From Leclercia adecarboxylata (GTDB taxonomy: Bacteria > Pseudomonadota > Gammaproteobacteria > Enterobacterales > Enterobacteriaceae): a DNA stretch of 64,000 bases. The notes under the pieces were generated by a model, which saw nothing but the letters and a program-made list of their open reading frames with translations, ran no database searches and had not been told where the DNA came from. Location of the stretch: the NCBI RefSeq assembly GCF_006874705.1, contig NZ_CP035382.1, forward strand, positions 1,302,001-1,366,000, written 5' to 3'. This document shows, piece by piece, positions 30,701 to 41,081 of this stretch; within the stretch, counting starts at the first letter, position 1; each line of letters starts with the position of its first letter. Made by a program: the position numbers and the translations under genes.

Positions 30701-33700
30701 ATGTTGTACGATAAATCCCTTGAGAAGGATAACTGTGGTTTCGGCCTGATCGCCCACATAGAAGGCGAACCTAGCCACAAGGTAGTGCGTACCGCTATAC
30801 ACGCACTGGCCCGTATGCAGCACCGTGGCGCTATCCTTGCGGATGGTAAAACCGGCGACGGTTGCGGTCTGCTGCTGCAAAAACCGGATCGTTTCTTTCG
30901 CATCGTGGCGGAAGAGCGCGGCTGGCGTTTAGCCAAAAACTACGCTGTCGGCATGCTGTTCCTGAATCAGGACGCGGAAAAAGCAGCTATCTCACGCCGC
31001 ATCGTCGAAGAAGAACTTCAACGCGAAACCCTGTCTATCGTCGGCTGGCGCGAAGTGCCCACCAACGAAGGGGTACTCGGTGAAATCGCCCTCTCCTCGC
31101 TGCCTCGTATCGAGCAAATTTTTGTCAACGCGCCTGCGGGCTGGCGTCCACGTGATATGGAACGCCGCCTGTTTATCGCCCGTCGCCGCATTGAAAAACG
31201 TCTCCAGGAAGATAAAGAATTCTACGTCTGTAGCCTCTCGAACCTGGTGAACATCTATAAAGGTCTGTGTATGCCGGCTGACCTGCCGCGCTTCTACCTG
31301 GACCTGGCGGACCTGCGTCTGGAATCGGCCATTTGCCTGTTCCACCAGCGCTTCTCCACCAACACCGTACCACGCTGGCCGCTGGCTCAGCCGTTCCGCT
31401 ATCTGGCGCACAACGGTGAAATCAACACCATCACCGGTAACCGCCAGTGGGCCCGCGCCCGTACCTATAAATTCCAGACCCCGCTGATCCCGGATCTGCA
31501 CGATGCAGCGCCGTTCGTCAACGAAACCGGCTCTGACTCCAGCTCAATGGATAACATGCTGGAGCTGCTGCTGGCCGGCGGGATGGACATCGTTCGCGCC
31601 ATGCGCCTGCTGGTTCCGCCAGCCTGGCAGAACAACCCGGATATGGATCCTGAACTGCGTTCCTTCTTCGACTTCAACTCCATGCACATGGAACCGTGGG
31701 ATGGTCCGGCCGGTATCGTCATGTCCGACGGGCGCTTTGCGGCCTGTAACCTCGACCGTAACGGCCTGCGCCCGGCGCGCTACGTCATCACTAAAGACAA
31801 GCTGATCACCTGCGCCTCTGAAGTGGGGATCTGGGATTACCAGCCTGACGAAGTGGTCGAAAAAGGCCGCGTAGGGCCTGGCGAACTGATGGTGATCGAC
31901 ACCCGTGGCGGTCGCATTCTCCACTCCGCGGAAACCGATAACGACCTGAAAAGCCGTCATCCGTACAAAGAGTGGATGGAGAAAAACGTTCGCCGTCTGG
32001 TGCCGTTTGAAGATCTGCCGGATCAGGACGTGGGCAGCCGCGAGCTGGATGATGATACCCTCGCCAGCTACCAGAAACAGTTTAACTACAGCGCGGAAGA
32101 GCTGGACTCCGTTATCCGCGTACTGGGTGAAAATGGCCAGGAAGCGGTCGGCTCCATGGGTGACGATACCCCGTTTGCCGTGCTCTCCAGCCAGCCGCGT
32201 ATCATTTACGACTACTTCCGCCAGCAGTTTGCGCAGGTAACTAACCCGCCAATCGATCCGCTGCGTGAAGCCCACGTGATGTCTCTGGCCACCAGCATCG
32301 GTCGTGAGATGAACGTCTTCTGCGAAGCCGAAGGCCAGGCCCACCGTCTGACCTTTAAATCGCCGATCCTGCTGTACTCCGATTTCAAACAGCTCACCAC
32401 CATGCAAGAGGAGCACTACCGCGCCGACACGCTCGATATTACGTTCGACGCGACCGAAGCGACCCTCGAAGAGACGGTGAAGGCGCTGTGTGATAAAGCG
32501 GAACAGATGGTGCGTAACGGTACCGTTCTGCTGGTGCTGTCCGACCGCAACATTGCGAAGAACCGTCTGCCGGTGCCGGCGCCAATGGCCGTCGGTGCTA
32601 TCCAGACGCGTCTGGTTGATAAGAGCCTGCGCTGCGACGCCAACATCATTGTGGAAACCGCAAGCGCACGTGACCCGCACCACTTCGCGGTGCTGCTGGG
32701 CTTCGGTGCGACGGCAATTTATCCGTACCTGGCCTACGAAACGCTGGCAAAACTGGTCGACGGCCAGGCCATCGACAAAGATTACCGTACCGTGATGCTG
32801 AACTACCGTAACGGCATCAACAAAGGCCTGTACAAGATCATGTCCAAGATGGGCATCTCGACTATCGCCTCTTACCGCTGCTCGAAGCTGTTCGAAGCTG
32901 TCGGTCTGCATGACGATGTTGCCGACCTGTGCTTCCAGGGCGTGATCAGCCGTATCGGCGGTGCGGGCTTTAGCGACTTCCAGCAGGATCTGCTGAACCT
33001 CTCCAAACGCGCCTGGCTGGCACGTAAACCGCTGGATCAGGGCGGGCAGCTGAAGTATGTCCATGGCGGCGAATACCACGCCTATAACCCGGACGTAGTG
33101 CGCACCCTGCAACAGGCCGTCCAGAGCGGCGAGTACAGCGATTATCAGCAGTATGCTGAGCTGGTGAACAACCGTCCGGCGGCCACGCTGCGCGATCTGC
33201 TGGCAGTGAACCCGGGCGATACCGCCGTCAGCATCAATGATGTTGAACCGGCGACTGAACTGTTCAAACGCTTTGATACTGCGGCGATGTCTATCGGCGC
33301 GCTGAGCCCGGAAGCCCACGAGGCGCTGGCAGAAGCGATGAACAGCATCGGCGGGAACTCCAACTCCGGCGAAGGCGGTGAAGATCCGGCGCGCTACGGC
33401 ACCAACAAAGTGTCGCGCATCAAGCAGGTCGCTTCCGGTCGCTTTGGTGTGACCCCGGCGTACCTGGTTAATGCCGACGTGATTCAGATTAAAGTCGCTC
33501 AGGGTGCGAAACCGGGCGAAGGCGGTCAGTTACCGGGTGATAAAGTGACCCCGTACATCGCCAAACTGCGCTACTCGGTGCCGGGCGTGACGCTGATCTC
33601 CCCGCCGCCGCACCACGATATCTACTCTATCGAGGATCTGGCGCAGCTGATTTTCGACCTGAAACAGGTCAACCCGAAAGCGATGATCTCCGTGAAGCTG

Positions 33701-35161
33701 GTTTCCGAGCCGGGCGTGGGCACTATCGCTACCGGCGTGGCGAAAGCCTATGCGGATCTGATCACCATCGCCGGTTATGACGGCGGTACCGGCGCGAGCC
33801 CGCTCTCCTCCGTGAAATACGCGGGCTGTCCGTGGGAGCTGGGGCTGGTGGAAACCCAGCAGGCGCTGGTGGCTAACGGTCTGCGTCACAAGATCCGTCT
33901 GCAGGTGGATGGCGGTCTGAAAACTGGCCTCGACATCATCAAAGCGGCAATCCTCGGCGCAGAGAGCTTTGGCTTCGGTACCGGCCCGATGGTGGCGCTG
34001 GGCTGTAAATACCTGCGTATTTGTCACCTGAACAACTGCGCAACCGGTGTTGCAACCCAGGACGAGAAGCTGCGTAAGAACCACTACCATGGCCTGCCGT
34101 TCAAAGTGACCAACTACTTTGACTTCATCGCCCGCGAAACCCGCGAGCTGATGGCGCAACTGGGCGTAACGCGTCTGGTGGATCTGATTGGCCGTACCGA
34201 CCTGCTGAAAGAGCTGGAAGGGTTCACGGCTAAGCAGCAGAACCTGAAGCTGTCCCGTCTGCTGGAAACGGCTGAACCACATCCGGGCAAAGCGGTGTAC
34301 TGCACCGAGAACAACCCGCCGTTCGACAATGGCGTGCTGAACGCGCAGCTGTTGCAGCAGGCGAAGCCGTTTGTGGATGACAAGCAGAGCAAAACCTTCT
34401 GGTTTGATATTCGCAACACCGACCGTTCAGTAGGCGCAACGCTCTCGGGCTACATTGCGCAGACGCACGGCGACCAGGGCCTGGCAGCCGACCCGATTAC
34501 GGCGCACTTCAGCGGTACCGCAGGCCAGAGCTTCGGCGTGTGGAACGCAGGCGGCGTTGAGCTGTATCTGACTGGCGATGCCAACGACTACGTCGGTAAA
34601 GGCATGGCGGGCGGTCTGCTGGCGGTGCGTCCGCCGGTCGGCTCCGCCTTCCGCAGCTGCGATGCCAGCATCATCGGCAACACCTGTCTGTACGGTGCCA
34701 CCGGTGGTCGTCTGTTTGCCGCAGGGCGTGCAGGTGAACGTTTCGCGGTGCGTAACTCCGGCGCCATCACCGTGGTGGAAGGTATCGGCGATAACGGCTG
34801 TGAATACATGACCGGTGGGATTGTCTGCGTGCTGGGCAAAACCGGCGTTAACTTCGGCGCAGGTATGACCGGTGGTTTCGCCTATGTCCTGGACGAAAGC
34901 GGTGACTTCCGCAAACGCGTGAACCCGGAACTGGTGGAAGTGCTGGATGTTGAAAGCCTGGCGATCCACGAGGAGCACCTGCGTGGTTTGATCACCGAGC
35001 ATGTACATCATACCGGTTCCGTGCGCGGCGAAGAGATCCTGGCCAACTGGCCGGCGTTCTCTGCGAAATTCGCGCTGGTTAAACCGAAGTCCAGCGATGT
35101 TAAAGCCCTGTTGGGTCACCGTAGTCGTAGCGCAGCAGAGCTGCGTGTGCAGGCGCAGTAA
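30701..35161 (+). CDS. gltB: Glutamate synthase (NADPH) large chain GltB
   Basis: GltB with GltD makes two glutamates from glutamine and 2-oxoglutarate, the GOGAT half of ammonia assimilation. Starting at ATG 30701 (MLYDKSLEKDN) it has 1486 residues as in E. coli; an 11-residue propeptide is removed to expose Cys12 of CGFGL, the class II amidotransferase nucleophile. The central and FMN domains include GGNSNSGEGGEDPARYG and GYDGGTGASPLSS, the 3Fe-4S cysteines lie in CKYLRICHLNNC near 1100, and the C-terminal Gly-rich beta-helix ends the protein. The frame runs 21 codons further upstream without support. Confidence 0.98.
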   Translation: MLYDKSLEKDNCGFGLIAHIEGEPSHKVVRTAIHALARMQHRGAILADGKTGDGCGLLLQKPDRFFRIVAEERGWRLAKNYAVGMLFLNQDAEKAAISRRIVEEELQRETLSIVGWREVPTNEGVLGEIALSSLPRIEQIFVNAPAGWRPRDMERRLFIARRRIEKRLQEDKEFYVCSLSNLVNIYKGLCMPADLPRFYLDLADLRLESAICLFHQRFSTNTVPRWPLAQPFRYLAHNGEINTITGNRQWARARTYKFQTPLIPDLHDAAPFVNETGSDSSSMDNMLELLLAGGMDIVRAMRLLVPPAWQNNPDMDPELRSFFDFNSMHMEPWDGPAGIVMSDGRFAACNLDRNGLRPARYVITKDKLITCASEVGIWDYQPDEVVEKGRVGPGELMVIDTRGGRILHSAETDNDLKSRHPYKEWMEKNVRRLVPFEDLPDQDVGSRELDDDTLASYQKQFNYSAEELDSVIRVLGENGQEAVGSMGDDTPFAVLSSQPRIIYDYFRQQFAQVTNPPIDPLREAHVMSLATSIGREMNVFCEAEGQAHRLTFKSPILLYSDFKQLTTMQEEHYRADTLDITFDATEATLEETVKALCDKAEQMVRNGTVLLVLSDRNIAKNRLPVPAPMAVGAIQTRLVDKSLRCDANIIVETASARDPHHFAVLLGFGATAIYPYLAYETLAKLVDGQAIDKDYRTVMLNYRNGINKGLYKIMSKMGISTIASYRCSKLFEAVGLHDDVADLCFQGVISRIGGAGFSDFQQDLLNLSKRAWLARKPLDQGGQLKYVHGGEYHAYNPDVVRTLQQAVQSGEYSDYQQYAELVNNRPAATLRDLLAVNPGDTAVSINDVEPATELFKRFDTAAMSIGALSPEAHEALAEAMNSIGGNSNSGEGGEDPARYGTNKVSRIKQVASGRFGVTPAYLVNADVIQIKVAQGAKPGEGGQLPGDKVTPYIAKLRYSVPGVTLISPPPHHDIYSIEDLAQLIFDLKQVNPKAMISVKLVSEPGVGTIATGVAKAYADLITIAGYDGGTGASPLSSVKYAGCPWELGLVETQQALVANGLRHKIRLQVDGGLKTGLDIIKAAILGAESFGFGTGPMVALGCKYLRICHLNNCATGVATQDEKLRKNHYHGLPFKVTNYFDFIARETRELMAQLGVTRLVDLIGRTDLLKELEGFTAKQQNLKLSRLLETAEPHPGKAVYCTENNPPFDNGVLNAQLLQQAKPFVDDKQSKTFWFDIRNTDRSVGATLSGYIAQTHGDQGLAADPITAHFSGTAGQSFGVWNAGGVELYLTGDANDYVGKGMAGGLLAVRPPVGSAFRSCDASIIGNTCLYGATGGRLFAAGRAGERFAVRNSGAITVVEGIGDNGCEYMTGGIVCVLGKTGVNFGAGMTGGFAYVLDESGDFRKRVNPELVEVLDVESLAIHEEHLRGLITEHVHHTGSVRGEEILANWPAFSAKFALVKPKSSDVKALLGHRSRSAAELRVQAQ

Positions 35162-36589
<1,428 letters not shown>

Positions 36590-36596
36590 TCCTCCC

Positions 36597-36623
36597 GGAT
36601 CGACGAGCCAGGCTCGTCGATCC
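36597..36623. terminator. Perfect palindrome between gltD and the fimbrial cluster
   Basis: GGATCGACGAGCC and GGCTCGTCGATCC form a 13-bp perfect inverted repeat around one base. There is no T-tract on either strand, so it may be a bidirectional transcript end or a protein-binding palindrome. Confidence 0.6.
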
Positions 36624-36627
36624 GCCA

Positions 36628-37329
36628 TTACAGATAGACGATGCTGATTACCGCTTCACCATCCAGCTTGATTGTCTGGCTACTGCCCAACGCGTTTGCC
36701 ACCGTAGCACTTACCTGTAACGGTATCGTGGCGGCGCTAACGGGTTGCGGATTCAGCGTCCCCTTCTGCACAAACGTATAGAAATAATCCTGTCTCGCAG
36801 GTAACGGTAGCAATTCGGTTTTTACCCAGGGTCCTTGCTGGTTTGCCGAGCCGGCCACCTCTACCGCCACGCTGCGATCGCCATCTGCCGCCATTACGTT
36901 CGTGGCATCAATCTGTACGGCATAGCTGCCGACAGGCTTGTTTTCCGCCGTCATGCCCAGGCCAAACAGTCGTGATCCCTCATTGACATACTGACCACCA
37001 TTAATCTGGAAGCGTGGACCTTGCTGGCCTTTTTCATCTTTGCCCCAGGTGACCGAAGCGGCCCGTGTATCCCGCGCGGTAATAGCGACCGCCGTGGACG
37101 ACTCACAGGTGAGGCTTAAGACCAGATCGCGTGTCCCAAGTTGCGTAAAGGCATTGCGGGATAAGCTCCCGGCGCTGCGGGAGTTGAAATCCACGACGCC
37201 GTTATTGCTCAGAACGGGAATACAGGCCGCAGCATCCGCGGTCAGCTCAAAATCGATACTAACGCTGTCCTTCGCGACCACAGGCACAGCAATGAAGGCC
37301 GCAAGAAGCAGGCAAATGCCACGCATCAT
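36628..37329 (-). CDS. DUF1120 fimbrial-type subunit (YhcF-like)
   Basis: A 233-residue secreted protein with a signal peptide (MMRGICLLLAAFIAVPVVA, cleavage near 19) and the DUF1120 pattern: ACIPVLSNNGVVDF near the N-terminus, a CESSTAVAITARD strand carrying the partner cysteine, and the closing strand KLDGEAVISIVYL. The two cysteines probably form a disulfide. It is the last gene of the minus-strand cluster, its ATG overlapping the previous stop by 4 bp, and is likely a minor or tip component of a chaperone-usher fibre; this role is inferred. The second family member of the cluster is at 41,082. Confidence 0.78.
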   Translation of the reverse strand: MMRGICLLLAAFIAVPVVAKDSVSIDFELTADAAACIPVLSNNGVVDFNSRSAGSLSRNAFTQLGTRDLVLSLTCESSTAVAITARDTRAASVTWGKDEKGQQGPRFQINGGQYVNEGSRLFGLGMTAENKPVGSYAVQIDATNVMAADGDRSVAVEVAGSANQQGPWVKTELLPLPARQDYFYTFVQKGTLNPQPVSAATIPLQVSATVANALGSSQTIKLDGEAVISIVYL

Positions 37330-37856
37330 TGCACCTCCAGGTTTATATTCAGGTTTCCGCGCCAGGTGGTGAGTTCTGTCACTGGACCGAGTTTTATCCG
37401 GGCTGCCACCAACAGTGAAACCGAGGCGTTTTTCCCGTATACCTCCTCACCGTTGCTGAACCCCAAACCCTCATTCAGCGATGCCTGTAGCGCTTCGCTG
37501 CCACCGGAACGGAGCACGGTATCTGTTCTGTGTACTGGTGCGATACGCACAGGGCGATCGTCAACATATGCATGTGAAGCGGTAATGCGCATTTCCCCTT
37601 CGCTACCCAATGAAAAGGTACCATTACGCGGCAGGTCACTGCCGAGGAACAGGCGGATACGCTGCGGTTCGCTACAGTTAACTTGTACCTGAATCTGTTT
37701 TTCCGGTAGCGTTATCCATGGCATGTTGCCCTGCTGCCGTTCTGCTGGCGTCAGGCGGCTGTAAACGATCTTTTGCTGGCTGGCGATAAGCTCACACGCC
37801 GCCCAGCTCTGGCAAGGTACTAACCCTATCGCCGCCATCAGCAAATAACGTTTCAT
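37326..37856 (-). CDS. Minor fimbrial subunit (YhcE-like)
   Basis: A 176-residue secreted protein starting MKRYLLMAAIGLVPCQSWA, a Sec signal peptide, then ACELIASQQKIVY. Two cysteines (in ACELI and VNCSEP) probably pair. The C-terminal NLNINLEVQ resembles the terminal strand of pilins. Its ATG overlaps the usher stop as ATGA, and its own stop overlaps the next start, so the three genes are coupled. Position and size suggest the E. coli yhcE counterpart, but I recognise only the general fimbrial-subunit character. Confidence 0.72.
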   Translation of the reverse strand: MKRYLLMAAIGLVPCQSWAACELIASQQKIVYSRLTPAERQQGNMPWITLPEKQIQVQVNCSEPQRIRLFLGSDLPRNGTFSLGSEGEMRITASHAYVDDRPVRIAPVHRTDTVLRSGGSEALQASLNEGLGFSNGEEVYGKNASVSLLVAARIKLGPVTELTTWRGNLNINLEVQ

Positions 37857-40225
37857 TGGCACACTCCTTTTGCCGTTTCATAAAATACCCCCGTCTGCGC
37901 TTTTTCTGGCAGGGTCAGCGGGATGCGGCAACTGCCGGAGTCGTCTTGTGCCACCAGAACTTGCCGGGTGCTGACGTTGTTCAGGAATACCACGCCATCA
38001 TCAACCGAGGTGGTGAGATAATTACCCTGTGTATCCGTAATGGCTCTGTTTTTTGGCAGTTTTTTGCCATCCTTCATAGTGACTTCGAGCAAGACGCGAC
38101 GCTGGGTCACTGCCGCAAACTGAACCTTACCTACCGAGCCCCGCCCCTGGCTGAGGAAACGTGTACCGTTACCGATATCCATATTCTTAGGCAAGGTTTC
38201 GGTACTCACCTCCACGCGCGATTTTTGCCACGCATTCAGCGAAGGCAGCACCGCATAGCCGCGTTCATCCGTCCACACCGGTCCTTGTGGCGTGTCGATT
38301 TTAACGCCCGCGACGGGTTGATCCAGCGAGGCAACACCGAAGGTGTCACGTACTGGCAAGGGTGAAAACGTCACACCCTCGTCATGTGCCACGATCCCCC
38401 CCTGCAGAGAGCCAGAATAGCTACGGCGGTTTTCACTGGCCACGCTGGCATTTAGCATCAGCTGGGAATAGTGCAGATTGCTGCTTAGCCCCGCACTGAT
38501 GCTGCTATCCTTCTCTTTATGGTCATACTCGGTCCCTAACGAATAAGCGTTATCGTCAGAGAGATTCCCCATGAGTGTGGATCCATAGCGGGTCGCACCG
38601 CCCTCACGGCGTGCGTAGGTGTTCATACTGTTTTTGCCCAGCGGGAAGCTGATATTGAAATAGAACAGATCGTCCTTCTTCCCCTTTCCATCACCTAACT
38701 GATGCTGCCAGTTAGCAGAAACATAGGCCGAAAACAGGTTACTGCCCCACCCTGCATTGATATAACGCGTTTTACCTGACTGGTTGCGGTTTTTCGTTTC
38801 ATAGAGGCTGGCACTGAACGTTCCTGCCTTACGGGTTTGCCATTGCAATCCAACGGCATATTCATGCTGTTTTACCGTTGTTAAACCACTATCAATAAAC
38901 TGCGAGAACTCCCGATAGCCTGGCGAATAGTAGCCCGTCGACGCGGTCACGCTTACGCCCAGCGCCGATGTAAGACTGGCTTCCATACGATAGCTTTGTC
39001 CCTGCCGCGCATTTTCATGATCATAGGACTGATTGATCTTAAGGCTCAGCAGGGTTGAAGCAGAGGGGGCGGTGTTAATACTGACGCCAGCAGTCTGGAA
39101 ATCCTGGGCCAGGATCATCCCCAGGTTAATGTTACTGCCGGGCAGAAGCCGCCAGCCGCCCGACGCGCTCAGCACCAGCGGTTTTTTGTTGTAATCATCA
39201 CTCACTTGCCCAAAGGCCAGGAACAGGCCTGCCGGTTTCCCCAGACGCTGAAGATAAAGGGAGGCGGGGATCACATAGCTATGCTGCGTGCCATCGGTCT
39301 CGACCACCGTCACGTTGAGGTCACTGGTATAGTTGCGCAGAGAAAAATCGGTGAGCGTAAAAGGCCCCACGGGAACCAGCGTCGAATAGACCAATGTACC
39401 CTGTTGGCGTACCTCCACTCGTGCCTGCGGCGTATTGGCGATCCCGCTTACTCTGACCATGTTCTCCTGTGCATCAAGGCCATGTTCCGGCGATAACGAC
39501 ACACCATATAAGCCAGCGCCCTCCAGCAACGCGTTATTCATAGTGACTTCACCCATTTTTGCAGTAGTGCGCAAATTGACGAAGGTACGCTGCATATAGG
39601 TCTGGCTGTTTTCGCTGTTAAATTGACCTTGCGACTGGCTTAATAGCTGATTGGTACGCAGTAGCCAGCCCGCAACATTCACCCCACCATCAAGCTGGGC
39701 CTGAGACCAGGTGGAGCTGCCGCCGCTGTATTCACTGCGGGACGACATGACCGAATAGTTCAGGACGCCCCCCGACCCCTCCATAGCAAAGTCCGTTACG
39801 GGCATGCCCTGACGGTTGATTTCATCGGGGGATACAATTAATTCAATCAACTCTTGCCCGGGATCGGCAGTTACAACGGTTTCCGGGCGAAAACTCAGAT
39901 AATCGTAACACCCTTCCTGATAGTCGTCGGGGATGCGTATATGCGCATATTCCATTAATGACTTATCGAAACAGAGTTCGCCCTGCGGCTGAAAACGCGC
40001 AACCATGCGCCCTCTTTCCTGTCCGTTCACTTTCAGGGTCACGGTCGCCTGCCCGGGCATAAAGCGTGATTTCGTTGCAAAATATGCCGAAACCGCGGGG
40101 TTGATACCCAGCGATTTTAACGTTTCATTATCAAATTCGAGGGCGCCGGCTTCGATTTCTGCGGCTTTCCCTTGTCGCGCACAGATCAAGCTGACTGCGC
40201 ACATGAGCAGCGTTCTTTTAAACAT
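37853..40225 (-). CDS. yhcD: Outer-membrane fimbrial usher (YhcD)
   Basis: A 790-residue usher through which chaperone-bound subunits are assembled and exported. A signal peptide (about 1-21) precedes the usher N-domain (EIEAGALEFDNETLKSLGINP). The beta-barrel contains QTYMQRTFVNLRT and GLYGVSLSPEHG, with a plug region near ARVEVRQQGTLVYSTLVPVGPF. The C-terminal part has the two conserved motifs QGRGSVGKVQFAAVTQRR and SVDDGVVFLNN and ends FYETAKGVCQ, closely resembling E. coli YhcD. No frameshift is seen. It lies 20 bp after the chaperone gene. Confidence 0.92.
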   Translation of the reverse strand: MFKRTLLMCAVSLICARQGKAAEIEAGALEFDNETLKSLGINPAVSAYFATKSRFMPGQATVTLKVNGQERGRMVARFQPQGELCFDKSLMEYAHIRIPDDYQEGCYDYLSFRPETVVTADPGQELIELIVSPDEINRQGMPVTDFAMEGSGGVLNYSVMSSRSEYSGGSSTWSQAQLDGGVNVAGWLLRTNQLLSQSQGQFNSENSQTYMQRTFVNLRTTAKMGEVTMNNALLEGAGLYGVSLSPEHGLDAQENMVRVSGIANTPQARVEVRQQGTLVYSTLVPVGPFTLTDFSLRNYTSDLNVTVVETDGTQHSYVIPASLYLQRLGKPAGLFLAFGQVSDDYNKKPLVLSASGGWRLLPGSNINLGMILAQDFQTAGVSINTAPSASTLLSLKINQSYDHENARQGQSYRMEASLTSALGVSVTASTGYYSPGYREFSQFIDSGLTTVKQHEYAVGLQWQTRKAGTFSASLYETKNRNQSGKTRYINAGWGSNLFSAYVSANWQHQLGDGKGKKDDLFYFNISFPLGKNSMNTYARREGGATRYGSTLMGNLSDDNAYSLGTEYDHKEKDSSISAGLSSNLHYSQLMLNASVASENRRSYSGSLQGGIVAHDEGVTFSPLPVRDTFGVASLDQPVAGVKIDTPQGPVWTDERGYAVLPSLNAWQKSRVEVSTETLPKNMDIGNGTRFLSQGRGSVGKVQFAAVTQRRVLLEVTMKDGKKLPKNRAITDTQGNYLTTSVDDGVVFLNNVSTRQVLVAQDDSGSCRIPLTLPEKAQTGVFYETAKGVCQ

Positions 40226-40245
40226 CCATGTTTTCCCTGAACGAC

Positions 40246-40917
40246 TTACTGTAATGGCGCTATATAGCTGTCACCTTTGTACCCGTAACGACTGGCGGGA
40301 TAAAATTCCACTTTTGTATCCGCTTTATTCGGCAATGCCAGGGTCATACTGGACTGTGGCAATAAATAGGTAGTTTTCAACGCCCCTTGTTTACCGGAGG
40401 GTAATGACCTAAACCCTGTCGCCATACGAACGACATAGCTCGATGGATTTGTGACAACCAGAGAGCTTCCCTGTTTGTGCCATTTAAGATGCTTCCAGGG
40501 GGCAAGATCTTGCGCAAGACCCGCAGGGTGAATAATTACCGGTAGATCCTGGCGAATGGTGACCGCGAGACGTTCCTTACCTTTTTCTTTCGGCGGAATA
40601 CCTTCGAAGGTCACTCTCTTGAGCTCTTCCTGCATAAGCGGCTTTTGCGTCTGCAATATAAAACGCATCCGTTGCACCGCTCCCGCCTCCACTCTGACAA
40701 CAGGCTGAGAAACAATCAGGCGTACAGATTCATCGCTTTCCGGTAAATCCACAATATTGGTATAAAGCAACGCAGGTCTGGAATCCGTATTCGTCACGTT
40801 CATACTGGCTTCCCCTTTTTCGGCGTCAATTAATAAGACCGATGTTTCTGGTACCATACCGGAAGCCTAAATTCGCACAGAAATAAATAAAAGAGAGAGA
40901 ATAATGCTACGCTTCAT
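40246..40917 (-). pseudogene. yhcA: Periplasmic fimbrial chaperone (YhcA) with amber codon in the signal peptide
   Basis: The mature chaperone sequence is intact (GMVPETSVLLIDAEKGEAS...FEGIPPKEKG...RQDLPVIIHP, C-terminal strand SRYGYKGDSYIAPLQ), with the PapD-type Ig-fold pattern. Reading in the same frame from ATG 40917, the signal peptide MKRSIILSLLFISVRI is followed by TAG at 40,867-40,869 and then ASGMVPETS. A CAG-to-TAG change would explain it (VRIQASG is a plausible cleavage region). Translation restarting at ATG 40857 would give 203 residues with no export signal, so the chaperone should not reach the periplasm. A sequencing error or amber suppression could also explain it. Confidence 0.78.
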
Positions 40918-41081
40918 AATATTCCCATCAAATGCTAATAAAGAAAGTGAGTGTTAATTCCCAGAGGGAATTTATTATGAACCCTGAAATTAAAAATATT
41001 TACAGTAAATAATTTATTTAAAGTTAAATGCAATGCGGCGTGTTTTTATTATTAAATCGCCGCACATATTATTATAACGGC

